Counted from the stretch's first letter, positions 32,266-41,801 are shown. The stretch is 64,000 nucleotides of DNA from Lachnospiraceae bacterium (GCA_017427415.1 JAFRSU010000033.1:40124-104123), one strand, 5' to 3'. Program-made: numbers and translations. Notes: a model not told the origin generated them from the sequence alone.

Positions 32266-34608
32266 TCAGTAAATTTTCTTTAAGCTGTACTCCCCTCTTT
32301 CGTATCCGTATCCGTCTCCGGCATCTTCATACATCTCGTATGGTGTCGTTACATTTCCGAAATGCCTGTATTCTGTCTCACCTATCTGCTCCTCGGTAGA
32401 GAGTGCAGGGGAAGTCATAGGGATGATGCTTCCGTCCTTTACAAACAAAGGTATAGTATCAAGCGGAGCTGTTACCTCTATCGTAGTACCTCCGGCATAC
32501 CTTTCGTTTGTATAAAAGTTAAACCAGTCGCATCCTTTAGGCAGATATACCTTTCTTGTCTTTTCTTTATCTATCGACTTTCCTTTCTCATCATAATACA
32601 TAGCATTAAGCACAGGACATACCATGATGGAGCTTCCGAACATGAACTGGTCAGTGATATCCCATGTATTCTTATCATCACTGAAGTCAAATGCCAGCCA
32701 CCTGATAAGCGATGTATCATCAAGCCATACCTTTCCCGTCTCGGAATATATATAAGGCATAAGGCTGTAACGTAACCTGTTGGCCTTTAAAAGTGCATCA
32801 TAAAACTCTCCCTTAAAGTTCCATAGTTCCCTGCGGCAGTCGGTACCGTGCGCACGGAATACCGGAAGAAATGCTGCATACTGGTACCAGCGAGTGTAAA
32901 GCTCGCAGTACCCTTTGTTTTCCACAGTATCATCGTATTTCCCGTTCCAATACCAGAATGATCCGTGTTTTACAAAGAACGCTCCGATATCCATGGTCCA
33001 GAACGGTATACCCGATGCCGAGAAATGAAGGCCTATAGCCACCTGATCCTTTAAGGTCGCCCAGCTTGCATCGGTATCACCTGACCACATGATGGTACCG
33101 TATCTCTGCTGCCCGGTATAGGCACTTCTGGTAAGGTTACATACTCTTTTTTCAGGAGTTTTCCCTGCCCCCGCATCAGCATCAGTTCCTTTTATTTCTT
33201 CCTGTGCCTTACGCTGATTCTCATATATGCCCATGGCATGGTAGAGCGGAAATGCATTACTGTATTCATAGCCCATCCTTAAGCCTGCTTCGCTCAGGTA
33301 CTCATTATACAGAGTGCTTTCCTCCACTCTCATCATATGATTCCACTCGGGAGTAAAAGGCTCACTGCTGTCGCACCACCAGGCATCTGTCCCATAACTG
33401 AAATGCGTTCTTTTTAACTGGTCAAAATATAGCTTTCTGCCCTCCTCCTTAAAAGGATCGTAGCAGGTACTTGCAGGAAGAAACAGATTCTTTTCCTTAA
33501 ACTCCTTATGATTCTCCGTATTACCCGCCATGGTGGGCCAGATCGATATCATAAAATGCACATGGTCCTCATGCATCTTATCTATCATACCTTTAGGATC
33601 GGGGAAACGGGCAGGATCATAAGACTTCTGCCCCCATTCGTTATCCGGCCAGCTTATCCAGTCAAGCACCAGACAGTCCATACCGATACCGAGATCCCTT
33701 GACTTCTTTACAGTAGCAAGTATCTCTTCCTGTGTCTCATATCTTTCCTGTGACTGTACGTATCCGAGCGACCATTTAGGAAGAAGCGCGGCTTTTCCTG
33801 TGAGGAACCTGTATCCTTTTATAACCTCATTCATGTTGCCGGCCATAAAATAATAATCCAGCTCCTGATCGGCCTCTGTATAGATATAAGTACCGTTCAT
33901 GTCATCGTTGAAAATAAGCGGGCTGTATGTATCTATGAGGATACCGTATCCGGCTGTGGAGGTAAACATAGGGACGGCTATCTTTCTGTTACCCTGATGT
34001 ACATATATCCTTTTCCCCCTAAGTGAAGCATATCCCTTCTCCTGCTGCCCGAGCCCGTATAAGGCTTCATCATTAAGTTCAAAGTTAAAACGGATATGAT
34101 AGCTTTTCCCTGTAGATACCTTTAACGGTTCTTCAAGTACCTGCTTCTTTCCGTCAGCAGTATCTATGGTCCTGGTCTTCTGCTCCACACCTGCTAAGCG
34201 GAAGGTCTCAAATTCTTCGAAATCCCTGGGAGATTCAGAACATTCCCTAAATATGCATTTATCTTCTTCACAGCTAATACCGGAAGCCTCTGCCGTTCCG
34301 TTCCCTGTATTCTTATAATAACTTACAGCCCCACTGTCCTTTCTGACACATACGGTGATATCCTTCAGATTGAGCACTACCGTATCTGCATTTTCCGAAT
34401 ATGTCCAGGCATCACAGGTCTCCTTCCTTATGACACCGGGCTTTTCCTTGTCCGAAAACTGCTCCTTCACAGTATACATAACCCTTACTATGCTATCCGA
34501 CTTTGGCTCTATGGCAAGTATCCCGTGATCGGAATACAGACACAGCCTGTCTCCTTCTCTCTCGATCTTTTTGATCTCTCTGCTTTTTGGTCTTATCGCA
34601 GTAAGCAT
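32266..34608 (-). CDS. GH31 family alpha-xylosidase/alpha-glucosidase
   Basis: A 780-residue intracellular glycosidase. An N-terminal beta-sandwich (to about 230) contains ALYGLGQQEKGY. The barrel follows with DCLVLDWISWPDNEWG, the nucleophile Asp in WWCDSSEPF and the acid/base Asp in MWSGDTDASW. HGTDCRRELWNF and the C-terminal beta domains end it. The overall pattern (WPDNEWG, WWCDSSEPF) is nearer to bacterial alpha-xylosidases and related exo-enzymes than to maltases, but the substrate is not certain. An insert with EIKGTDADAGAGK lies within the barrel. The start at 34608 (MLTAIRPKS) follows GGAGGGG; an ATG 18 bases upstream is less likely. Confidence 0.9.
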   Translation of the reverse strand: MLTAIRPKSREIKKIEREGDRLCLYSDHGILAIEPKSDSIVRVMYTVKEQFSDKEKPGVIRKETCDAWTYSENADTVVLNLKDITVCVRKDSGAVSYYKNTGNGTAEASGISCEEDKCIFRECSESPRDFEEFETFRLAGVEQKTRTIDTADGKKQVLEEPLKVSTGKSYHIRFNFELNDEALYGLGQQEKGYASLRGKRIYVHQGNRKIAVPMFTSTAGYGILIDTYSPLIFNDDMNGTYIYTEADQELDYYFMAGNMNEVIKGYRFLTGKAALLPKWSLGYVQSQERYETQEEILATVKKSRDLGIGMDCLVLDWISWPDNEWGQKSYDPARFPDPKGMIDKMHEDHVHFMISIWPTMAGNTENHKEFKEKNLFLPASTCYDPFKEEGRKLYFDQLKRTHFSYGTDAWWCDSSEPFTPEWNHMMRVEESTLYNEYLSEAGLRMGYEYSNAFPLYHAMGIYENQRKAQEEIKGTDADAGAGKTPEKRVCNLTRSAYTGQQRYGTIMWSGDTDASWATLKDQVAIGLHFSASGIPFWTMDIGAFFVKHGSFWYWNGKYDDTVENKGYCELYTRWYQYAAFLPVFRAHGTDCRRELWNFKGEFYDALLKANRLRYSLMPYIYSETGKVWLDDTSLIRWLAFDFSDDKNTWDITDQFMFGSSIMVCPVLNAMYYDEKGKSIDKEKTRKVYLPKGCDWFNFYTNERYAGGTTIEVTAPLDTIPLFVKDGSIIPMTSPALSTEEQIGETEYRHFGNVTTPYEMYEDAGDGYGYERGEYSLKKIY

Positions 34609-34631
34609 AAACCCCTCCGTAAACATTTATT

Positions 34632-34652
34632 GGTTTAACGTTTTATCAAACC
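34632..34652. promoter_or_regulatory. Possible operator upstream of the GH31 gene
   Basis: A 21-bp imperfect palindrome with arms GGTTT and AAACC and a central AACGTT, resembling LacI-family or catabolite sites. It lies 24 bases upstream of the chosen start, so binding would block elongation or early initiation. Confidence 0.35.
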
Positions 34653-34704
34653 TGTGTAAAAGATTTTACCCGCCTTTTGGGAAGAATTCAATGGAGAAAA
34701 CTGT

Positions 34705-34744
34705 CTAATAAAAAAATGCCGTCAGCCCTTAGACTGACAGCATT
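34705..34744 (-). terminator. Terminator of the lipoprotein gene
   Basis: On the minus strand AATGCTGTCAG pairs with CTGACGGCATT (one wobble or mismatch) and is followed by TTTTTTTATT. Confidence 0.85.
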
Positions 34745-34790
34745 TCCGCCATTTGCAATAGTTTTTGGTCGTACAAAAAATTACATGTTT

Positions 34791-35354
34791 TTATTTGATC
34801 ACAATTGATCCGAGTACAAGCTTAGCCTCTTCACTGTCAAACTTGAATCCTGCAGATGATACACGTACGGGCTTCTCATTTACAGTAGCGATAAGCTCGA
34901 AACCGTATCCGCCCCAGCCGTCACTGTACTGGAAACCTGTCCACTCGATATCACCGTATTTGCCGGAAACATCTTCCTGCTCGTTGGTATATGTGCTCTT
35001 ATTGTAATTATAATGATTGTTGGCCATCTGCTCATCTTCCATCTTAAGGTCGAAGTACTTAAAATCAGACTTCTTTACAGAGCAGTACCGGGTATCGTTT
35101 TCATCAAAGGTATCACCCTTCTTAAAGGTCCAGTCTGTAGGGATCCCTACTGTAATATCGCCCCAGGTCTCGGTTGAAGCTATTGTCAGCTTTTCTTCCT
35201 CGGGGGTGGGTTCTTCTGTTACTGTCTCATCGTTCTTTTCCGTTACCTTATCATCCTTGCTGTCTTTCTTTTCTTCCTCCTTGTCAGAGCCGCAAGCCAT
35301 AAGGCATACGCTTAATACAAGCATTACAAATCCTGCAAGTAATTTTTTTAACAT
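34791..35354 (-). CDS. Lipoprotein of unknown function
   Basis: A 187-residue protein with a lipobox CLMACGSD (Cys about residue 21). A strongly charged Lys/Glu/Asp linker with EEPTPEEE runs to about residue 55, then a compact beta-rich domain starting TWGDITVGIPTDW and containing a DGWGGYGFELIATVNEKPV segment. The domain resembles the DUF4367 or PsbP-like folds often seen in exported Firmicute proteins, but I cannot name a family. It has its own promoter and terminator and is divergent from the xylanase gene. Confidence 0.7.
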   Translation of the reverse strand: MLKKLLAGFVMLVLSVCLMACGSDKEEEKKDSKDDKVTEKNDETVTEEPTPEEEKLTIASTETWGDITVGIPTDWTFKKGDTFDENDTRYCSVKKSDFKYFDLKMEDEQMANNHYNYNKSTYTNEQEDVSGKYGDIEWTGFQYSDGWGGYGFELIATVNEKPVRVSSAGFKFDSEEAKLVLGSIVIK

Positions 35355-35670
35355 GTTCTTTCTCCTTGAATGATATGTATTATAGTATGTATTGCCGGCA
35401 TAGCATTTTTGCTATCTCCCGCTTCATACAACAAAAATGTTTTATCACTTTGATACTCTCAAGTCAATATTAATCCTCACCAATGATTCACCCAAAAAAC
35501 TGTCTCCTTTGGTCAATCTGCCGAAAATATGAACAAAATACACTATCATCGCAATAATAGTCACATTTTTGACGTGAAACACATAGTATTGAGACAGGAC
35601 ATGTAGTAAAATAACCTTCGAAATTTATTAAAGTCCGTAAAAACAGACTAAACGGAGAGGATATTGGAAA
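35355..35670. other. Divergent intergenic region
   Basis: No gene is visible. It carries the lipoprotein promoter (35439-35467) and the xylanase 5' region. A weak plus-strand promoter TTGAGA, 17 bases, TAACCT is possible near 35591-35620. A short palindromic stretch GCATAGCATTTTTGCTATC lies near 35398. Confidence 0.4.
35439..35467 (-). promoter_or_regulatory. Promoter of the lipoprotein gene
   Basis: On the minus strand TTGACT (35467-35462), 17-base spacer, TAAAAC (35444-35439). The leader would be about 80 nt. Confidence 0.45.
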
Positions 35671-36945
35671 ATGAAACAAAAACTTATATTGCTGCTCATC
35701 GCCGTAATGATATGTACACTTGCTGGATGCAGCAAATCAGGATCTGATGAAAATGTTACACCTTCTGTTACCGAAGCACCGACTCCGGCTCCTACAGGTG
35801 AGATCACCCCGGAGCCGTCCGCAACCGAGGCTCCCACAGCTACTCCGGAAGCCACTCCTACTTTAGCACCTACCGCTACACCCACCCCGACTCCCGATCC
35901 GGCCGAAGGCAAGCAGTTAAAAGAGCTTTTTGCCGAACACGGCATGAAAGTCGGCACATGTCTTAATACACAGATGATCGACCGTGCTGTCGTAAAAAAG
36001 CTGCTGCTTGAGCATTTTGACAGCGTTACCATGGAAAACTCCATGAAGCCTGACTACCTGTTTAACAAAAAGAAAAGTCAGGAAACAGGCGAACTCGTGG
36101 TAGAATTTAACAGCGATGCCTTAAGGATGATGAAGTGGGCACAGGAAAACGGATTCTCCATGAGGGGCCACACCCTTGTATGGTACAGTCAGACTCCCGA
36201 CTGGATCTTCCATGTGGATTTTGACCAGACCAAGGATCTTGTAGACCGCGAGACCATGCTTGCCCGCATGGAGGGTTATATAAGGGATGTATTTAAGACC
36301 ATAGACGAGCTCGGATATACGGATATATTCTATGCATACGATGTTGTAAACGAGGCTTGGATGGAAAACGGTACGGTAAGACAGAACCGCTGGACGCAGA
36401 TCATAGGTGAGGATTATCTCTGGTACGCATTCTACTTTGCAGATAAATATGCACCTGAAACCATCGATCTTTATTACAACGATTATAACGAACAGTTTAA
36501 GACGCAGACTCTGTATAATTTCGTAAATACACTTGTTGACGAGGATGGCAGATACCTGATAGACGGTATCGGTCTTCAGGCTCATCTGTATACTACCGAC
36601 AGTCTTACCCAGTACTTTAAGACACTGGATACTCTCGGAGAGACCGGACTTAAGCTCCAGCTTACAGAACTTGATGTGTGCCTCGGTAAATACCAGGCTC
36701 CCAAGCCCGGTACAGATGAAAACTTAAGGAAACAGGGATGCTTCTACTACGACCTTATAAACGGTATATTCGAAAGGGTCGACAGTGGAAAAGTTAAAAT
36801 GGATGCTCTTACATTCTGGGGTATAGCAGACAGTATGTCCTGGAGGAAAGAATACAAGCCCCTTCTTTATGATACACTCTACAAGCCGAAATATGCACTG
36901 TACGGTGCCTTCCAGATGAAGGAATATGCAGGTTTTGACGAATGA
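35671..36945 (+). CDS. GH10 endo-beta-1,4-xylanase, lipoprotein
   Basis: A 424-residue exported xylanase. The lipobox CTLAGCSKS puts the lipidated Cys at about residue 20. A linker of Thr/Pro/Ala repeats (about 28-78) leads to a complete GH10 barrel. Key motifs are NSMKPDYLF, RGHTLVWYSQTPDW, the acid/base Glu in YDVVNEAW and the nucleophile Glu in LQLTELDV, then DALTFWGIADSMSW. It should cut xylan at the cell surface and supply oligosaccharides to the intracellular glycosidases nearby. The start is preceded by GGAGAGG at about ten bases. A bidirectional terminator follows. Confidence 0.95.
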   Translation: MKQKLILLLIAVMICTLAGCSKSGSDENVTPSVTEAPTPAPTGEITPEPSATEAPTATPEATPTLAPTATPTPTPDPAEGKQLKELFAEHGMKVGTCLNTQMIDRAVVKKLLLEHFDSVTMENSMKPDYLFNKKKSQETGELVVEFNSDALRMMKWAQENGFSMRGHTLVWYSQTPDWIFHVDFDQTKDLVDRETMLARMEGYIRDVFKTIDELGYTDIFYAYDVVNEAWMENGTVRQNRWTQIIGEDYLWYAFYFADKYAPETIDLYYNDYNEQFKTQTLYNFVNTLVDEDGRYLIDGIGLQAHLYTTDSLTQYFKTLDTLGETGLKLQLTELDVCLGKYQAPKPGTDENLRKQGCFYYDLINGIFERVDSGKVKMDALTFWGIADSMSWRKEYKPLLYDTLYKPKYALYGAFQMKEYAGFDE

Positions 36946-36968
36946 TTATAGCATTTGTTTTACGTGCC

Positions 36969-37008
36969 AAAAGACCGGGTACCTATCATAATACCCGGTC
37001 TTTTCTTA
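36969..37008. terminator. Bidirectional terminator
   Basis: AAAAGACCGGGTA (36969-36981) pairs perfectly with TACCCGGTCTTTT (36992-37004). A-rich and T-rich flanks on both sides suit both the xylanase and the convergent kinase gene. Confidence 0.85.
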
Positions 37009-38250
37009 TGCCATACCAAATACAGCTGTAACTGTCATTGTGCCGTTTTTCAGTTCTGCAAAGATATCGCCGTTCATGCGGTTCATCAGCTGGCGGCAGA
37101 TATACAGTCCCAGACCGCTTCCGGCATTTGCCCCTGTATTGGAGCCACGCCAAAAACTGTCAAATATATGCGGGAGTTCGGTATCCTTTAAAGTACAGCC
37201 TGTATTTATGACTGATATCAGCTGGCTGTTTTCTTCACGTGAAAAAGATATCTCTATCTTTTGTCCGTCCCCGTATTTTACCGCATTCTCCAGCAGATTC
37301 TGCAGCACTTCCACTGCTCTTTCCGGATCACCCTTTAACATACAGTCACTGTACTCATCTATCTTAAACCCTATCTGTAAAAGCTCCATCTTATCAGCAT
37401 AGACTGTTTTTATGCTGTTCATCATTTCTGCCAGATAAAACTCCCTGTTATGCACCTCAAGTTCAAGAAAATCTTCTTTGGACGCCTGTATTATCTGGTC
37501 AACATACGATTTTATCTCACCGCATTTCTCATTTATCACACCTGCTATGCGGTCTTTCTTTTCCTTGTTGTTTTCATAGAGTCCCCGCTCTAAAGCCTTA
37601 GAATTGAGCTCTATGATACCGAGCGGTGTCTTTATATCATGTGAAAGCGAAAGTATAAGGCTTTTGTTGTTTTTCTGCGTTTCCAAGTCCTGCTGCCTGC
37701 CCTTTTCAAGTCTTTCCCTTAAGCAATCGAGTCCCTAGATAAATCTCCCGAAAAATCCGGATTTCTGTGCCTTTAACGGTATTGTGATGTTTCCTTTCGC
37801 AAGCTGCTCCGGCATATTCGAGATGCTTTCAAACGGAACAAGTATCCTGCTCCTTATATACAGCAGAACAATAATGACAAACAGGAAGACAATGCCGATA
37901 CTCACGTTTAAACAGACAAGCGTCCCGTACATATCTCTGTCCACATCAGTCCTGTAATCAAACCGATATATATCACCGTTTATACTCATGACCAGATAAT
38001 CGCTTGTACTGTCATAAAAGTCTTTTTCCGCTGTTCTGCTCTCCAGTTTTTCCACGTTGATAATGTATTTACACCATGAAATATCCGGCTTTTCCCCGTG
38101 TTCTAAGCCATATGCTATTCTTTCAGCCTCAACACGATAAGGGCGACCTTCGTCGCCCTCATTATTATGTATTAAGATCAGATTTGCTGCAACAGTTATG
38201 ACCGCCATGCAGATGACAACTATCACAAAAAGCTTTCGAAAACTCTTCAT
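37006..38250 (-). pseudogene. Sensor histidine kinase interrupted by an in-frame TAG
   Basis: The 415-codon frame reads as one membrane kinase with a TAG at 37735-37737. The first 171 residues hold two membrane helices (about 7-27 and 114-134), a short extracellular domain and a HAMP-like segment ending KSGFFGRFI. After the TAG come GLDCLRERLEKG, the H-box LSLSHDIKTPLG, the N-box NLLENAVKYGDG and GSGLGLYICR. In relatives the sequence is FIWGLD, so the Trp codon TGG became TAG. The sensor and catalytic halves would be separated unless the stop is suppressed. It lies 13 bases downstream of its response regulator gene. Confidence 0.85.
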
Positions 38251-38263
38251 TCCTTTGCCTTTT

Positions 38264-38950
38264 CTATTTTTCGTATCTGTATCCGATGCCCCACACCGTT
38301 ATGATATGTTTTGGATTTTTCGGATCTTCCTCTATCTTTTGTCTCAGCCATTTAATGTGTACCGTAAGTGTCTGCTGCTCCGAATCACTGTCCATCCCCC
38401 ATATCTTGCCAAACAGATAATCTTTATTCATGGTCTTTCCGCTGTTATCTGCCAGCAGGCTCAGAAGCTCATATTCCTTCTGGGTCAGTTCCATCTCTTT
38501 TTTTGCCGCTTCGGCTTTTCCGGTTAAGACCTTGACCGTTCTTTTCAACTTGTCTATCTTTAAGAATCCGTCGGAAAAAGCATCCGTGCTGTATCTTCTG
38601 GAGAAAACACCCTTGACCTTAGCTATCAGGATATCAATATCATAAGGCTTTTCGATATAATCGTCAGCCCCCAGCAAAAGCCCTTTAAGCTTATCATCCT
38701 TCATGTTCTTTGCGCTGACCATGATGATCGGGGTATTTGACGTCTCCCTGATCTTCCTGCATATACCGAAACCGTCAAGATGCGGAAGCATTATATCAAG
38801 TATCACCATCTTTGCCCCTGATGATACAAACATATCCATAGCATCGGCACCGTCCGTGCAGTGCTCAGTGGTATACCCCTCCGCATTCAGGAAATCACAC
38901 AAAAGCGTTCCCATTTCAATATTATCTTCTACCACTAAAATATCCGCCAT
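38264..38950 (-). CDS. OmpR-family response regulator
   Basis: A 228-residue regulator. The receiver has the acidic pair in VVEDNIEMG, the phospho-acceptor Asp in MVILDIMLPHLDG (about residue 52), Thr/Ser in IIMVSAK and the lysine. The C-terminal winged helix contains LTQKEYELLSLLADN and a VHIKWLRQKIEEDPKNP recognition region. It should be phosphorylated by the kinase encoded directly downstream, which carries a nonsense codon; if that kinase is dead, this regulator is either orphaned or driven by another kinase. Targets unknown; no clear direct repeats found nearby. Confidence 0.93.
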   Translation of the reverse strand: MADILVVEDNIEMGTLLCDFLNAEGYTTEHCTDGADAMDMFVSSGAKMVILDIMLPHLDGFGICRKIRETSNTPIIMVSAKNMKDDKLKGLLLGADDYIEKPYDIDILIAKVKGVFSRRYSTDAFSDGFLKIDKLKRTVKVLTGKAEAAKKEMELTQKEYELLSLLADNSGKTMNKDYLFGKIWGMDSDSEQQTLTVHIKWLRQKIEEDPKNPKHIITVWGIGYRYEK

Positions 38951-39041
38951 ATATTCCTTACCTTGTATCTGTATTATTTAATAAAATATTACAATTGTCC
39001 GTTTACGATGTCAAGATAAAACAGCAGCTGCTTTTATCATA

Positions 39042-40262
39042 TTACTTTTCAAGCTCCTTTATCCGGGGCAGGCCAAGCAGCGTCAAGGCTGTAACAGCCA
39101 AAAGTATTCCCGATATAAATATCATGATCGCAGCCCCCCTTCCCACTCCTTTTCCTGTAATAGCACCGAGACCGTCCGCTGCCACTCCCGAAACCGAATA
39201 TGCCACAACATAGCCTAACTGTGAAAGGAAGCCTATAAAGCCCCAGGCTCTTCCCTGCAGCTCATCCGGGATATTGGTCCTTGCCATATAATCCATGCAG
39301 TTATTTGCTATCGGCAGCATGGCAAAGAACAGAAATCCGAATATGCAGACAGGGATGATATTTTCTATCAGAGACATCCCTATCATAAATATTCCTGCCA
39401 GGAAAAATGATACCCTGAGTACTTTCGCATATCCTTTTTTTATACCGAAGATACCTAGGACAAGGGCTGCTGCAAGCATTCCGCAGGCGCATACCGATTC
39501 CGCGATACCAAGTGTTTTGGAATCAGCAAATGATAAGATCATCGGCTTTTCAAGTATCTGCAGGACCCCCATAAACATGGTGATCGCTGACGATACCATG
39601 ATAAGCAAAAATACACCTTTCCTTCCGCAAACAACCTGCCAGCCTTCCTTCATGCTTGCAAAAAAAGGCTGTCTTTCCCCGCTGTGTTTGGTCTTAACTC
39701 CCTTTCGGACTATCGCCGTAGCCGTGATGGTAACAAAGAAGGTACATATATCGATAATGAGCAAAAGGGAAATATCGCTTACTGTAAGCAAACATCCGGC
39801 TATCACAGGTGAAAACAGGTATCTTGCGCTTCCCGCAAGGGATACAAGTCCATTGGCCTTTGAGAACTCTTCTTTTGTAAGGATATCCGTGATCGTAGAC
39901 CTGTATGCGGGCTCCAAAAGTGAGGAAAATACAGCACTCACGGTTACACCTATACATATCTGCGCTAAAGTGGCACCGCCGCTCTTCATGCATATCAGGA
40001 TGAACAGGATCCCGAGCCCTGAGAAGCCGTCTCCTATCATCATGAGAAGCCTTCTGTCAAAACGGTCGGCAAGTACTCCCGCAGGGACACTTAAGAGCAG
40101 TGTAGGAAGGAATCCGAGCAGCGTCACAAGAGACATCCCGGCTGCGCTTCCCGTCTCGTTAAATACATATATCCCCAGACCGAAACTCGTAAGTCCGCCG
40201 CCTATAGACGATATAAACTCACCGGCCCACAGCAGGAGAAATTTTCTGTATCCTTTACTCAT
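39042..40262 (-). CDS. MFS efflux transporter (macrolide-efflux type)
   Basis: A 406-residue, twelve-helix transporter. The N-terminal FLLLWAGEFISSIGGGLTSFGLGIYVF (quoted in parts: LLLWAGEFISSIGG and LGIYVF) and VPAGVLADRFDRRLLM motif A are those of the MFS_3 group that includes macrolide exporters. DRFDRR is the motif A loop. The start at 40262 (MSKGYRKF) has GGGAGAAA upstream; an ATG 57 bases upstream falls inside the preceding gene. It is the last gene of the TetR-CPBP-MFS operon, one base after the CPBP stop, so it is probably induced by a ligand of the TetR protein. Confidence 0.88.
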   Translation of the reverse strand: MSKGYRKFLLLWAGEFISSIGGGLTSFGLGIYVFNETGSAAGMSLVTLLGFLPTLLLSVPAGVLADRFDRRLLMMIGDGFSGLGILFILICMKSGGATLAQICIGVTVSAVFSSLLEPAYRSTITDILTKEEFSKANGLVSLAGSARYLFSPVIAGCLLTVSDISLLLIIDICTFFVTITATAIVRKGVKTKHSGERQPFFASMKEGWQVVCGRKGVFLLIMVSSAITMFMGVLQILEKPMILSFADSKTLGIAESVCACGMLAAALVLGIFGIKKGYAKVLRVSFFLAGIFMIGMSLIENIIPVCIFGFLFFAMLPIANNCMDYMARTNIPDELQGRAWGFIGFLSQLGYVVAYSVSGVAADGLGAITGKGVGRGAAIMIFISGILLAVTALTLLGLPRIKELEK

Positions 40263-40263
40263 C

Positions 40264-41112
40264 TTATTTCTCCCTGCCAAATTGTGTTTCAAGCAACCTT
40301 CCCACATGGTCTGTTTCAAAGAACATTTTTTTGTTGCAAAGTACTATGATAGCTGCAGCTGCAGTGACAACCAGGGTCTCAACACATTTTGTCTCAGGAG
40401 TCAGAGCTATTTTTTCCTGCATAAAGTTAACGAACAGATGAAATATCATACATGCAAGGATCGAACGGTCACTGACCAAATATACCCAAGTGATGATAAA
40501 TCCGAGCGGGATGCCGCTTACAAAGAAATTAACTACATAAAGAGGATTTACCATAAGCCCTGCCTGGTATGTCCCCTCTATAAAGATGAGCGGCAGATGC
40601 CAGAGGGACCAGAAAAGACCGAACAGCATGGATTCCCAGAACCAGTTCATGTACTCTCCTATAGAATCCTCGCAATATCCCTTCCAGCCTACTTCCTCGA
40701 TTATGGATGCCAGAAGGATCGTAACTAATGCTGTGCCTATACCTACACCGGTAAACGAAAAGTCTTCCGTGAAAGCGAACTGGTCAAGAGACTGACCGAA
40801 GGCAAGCGAAAGCAGGATCGAACCTACTATTATCAGGGCAAAAACACCTATGCCCAAAAATACATTAACCCACTTAACCTTATAAAAACCTACAATCTTA
40901 TTCTTAAGATCCTTCTTTAATTCCGGTGACCCTGATGTAAGTACAAACACCGTTGACACAACTCCGGGTGCCAAGAGTCCTATAAACATAAGTCCCGCAC
41001 CGATATCACCCGATACAAAGATCGCAGGTATCCAGAAGATCCATGTAAAAAGATATGCCAATACAAAAAACTTCACAGGTTTAAAAATATACTTATCACT
41101 TGTCTTATTCAC
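40264..41112 (-). CDS. CPBP family intramembrane glutamic endopeptidase
   Basis: A 282-residue protein with about eight membrane helices. The three CPBP/Abi motifs are present: EEVGWKGY (paired Glu and a basic residue, about 140-147), FGLFWSLWHLPL (F-x3-H type) and MIFHLFVNF (His and Asn). The family contains CAAX-type and bacteriocin-immunity proteases. Here it lies between a TetR gene (overlap of four bases) and an MFS exporter, which suggests a role in resistance or export rather than prenyl-protein processing (inference). Confidence 0.88.
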   Translation of the reverse strand: MNKTSDKYIFKPVKFFVLAYLFTWIFWIPAIFVSGDIGAGLMFIGLLAPGVVSTVFVLTSGSPELKKDLKNKIVGFYKVKWVNVFLGIGVFALIIVGSILLSLAFGQSLDQFAFTEDFSFTGVGIGTALVTILLASIIEEVGWKGYCEDSIGEYMNWFWESMLFGLFWSLWHLPLIFIEGTYQAGLMVNPLYVVNFFVSGIPLGFIITWVYLVSDRSILACMIFHLFVNFMQEKIALTPETKCVETLVVTAAAAIIVLCNKKMFFETDHVGRLLETQFGREK

Positions 41113-41714
41113 TGTTCAAGCCCTCCTAAGATCAATCCGCTGATAAAACTCATAGTCCCGGGCTGAGCCCCGAATATTTTTTCAGTCACATCTATGAATG
41201 CGGTCACTTCGTTTTCGGTAAAATCATCTTCATCAAACAACCCGGAGCAGATAATGAGGATCATCTTCACACGTTCCTCTATCTGCTCACAGTTAAATAC
41301 TCCTGTCTCATTGCCCTCTCTTACTATACTTGAAAGCAGCGGAACAGCCTCTGCTATAAGCCTTTTATTTAACTTATCATGCAGTACGATATTTTCGTTT
41401 GACTCGACTACTTTTGCGATATTTTGTTCTTCCTGCCCCGGACGGAGCGAATATATGACCGCCGCCAGTTTCTGCGGTATCGGCATCGGGCTTGCAACGA
41501 CTTCTTTTGCTCTTGCAACCTCCTCATTTATCATCATGTCTATCACAGCCTCCAAGGTATCCTCCTTGCTCGGGAAATAATAATAGTACGTCCCCTTTGC
41601 GATACCGGCTTCTGCTATGATCTCGTCTATGCTTGTATTATCATAGCCTTTTTCTATAAACATGCGATATGCGATTTTTAACAGTTCCTGTTTTCTCTGT
41701 TCTCCTTTTTTCAT
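41109..41714 (-). CDS. TetR/AcrR family transcriptional regulator
   Basis: A 201-residue regulator. The N-terminal DNA-binding region is typical: YDNTSIDEIIAEAGIAKGTYYYYF, here split as TSIDEIIAEAG and AKGTYYYYFPSKEDTL (about residues 24-54). The rest is an all-helical ligand domain. It is first in an operon with the CPBP protease and MFS exporter genes. Two palindromes with the core GACTAWYAGTC lie on either side of its promoter, strongly suggesting that it represses its own operon. Start supported by TAGGAG. Confidence 0.93.
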   Translation of the reverse strand: MKKGEQRKQELLKIAYRMFIEKGYDNTSIDEIIAEAGIAKGTYYYYFPSKEDTLEAVIDMMINEEVARAKEVVASPMPIPQKLAAVIYSLRPGQEEQNIAKVVESNENIVLHDKLNKRLIAEAVPLLSSIVREGNETGVFNCEQIEERVKMILIICSGLFDEDDFTENEVTAFIDVTEKIFGAQPGTMSFISGLILGGLEQ

Positions 41715-41740
41715 GCTGTATCTCCTATATAGTATTAATA

Positions 41741-41755
41741 CTGACTATCAGTCGG
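41741..41755. promoter_or_regulatory. TetR operator, promoter-downstream copy
   Basis: CTGACTATCAGTCGG, nearly palindromic, between the start site and the TetR gene. It shares GACTANYAGTC with the second copy at 41802-41816. Confidence 0.72.
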
Positions 41756-41764
41756 TTTTTTATT

Positions 41765-41793
41765 ATGATACAGCACGATTTTGTATTTGTCAA
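41765..41793 (-). promoter_or_regulatory. Promoter of the TetR-CPBP-MFS operon
   Basis: On the minus strand TTGACA (41793-41788), exactly 17 bases, TATCAT (41770-41765). Confidence 0.88.
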
Positions 41794-41801
41794 GTGTTTT
41801 T

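Noticed and set aside
37735..37737. Pyrrolysine or TAG recoding
   Set aside because: TAG ends the EAL gene at 47543-47545, and nothing in the kinase calls for a special residue at this point.
39295..40728. 477-residue plus-strand frame
   Set aside because: Entirely antisense to the MFS and CPBP genes, which have clear family motifs; its own translation has none.
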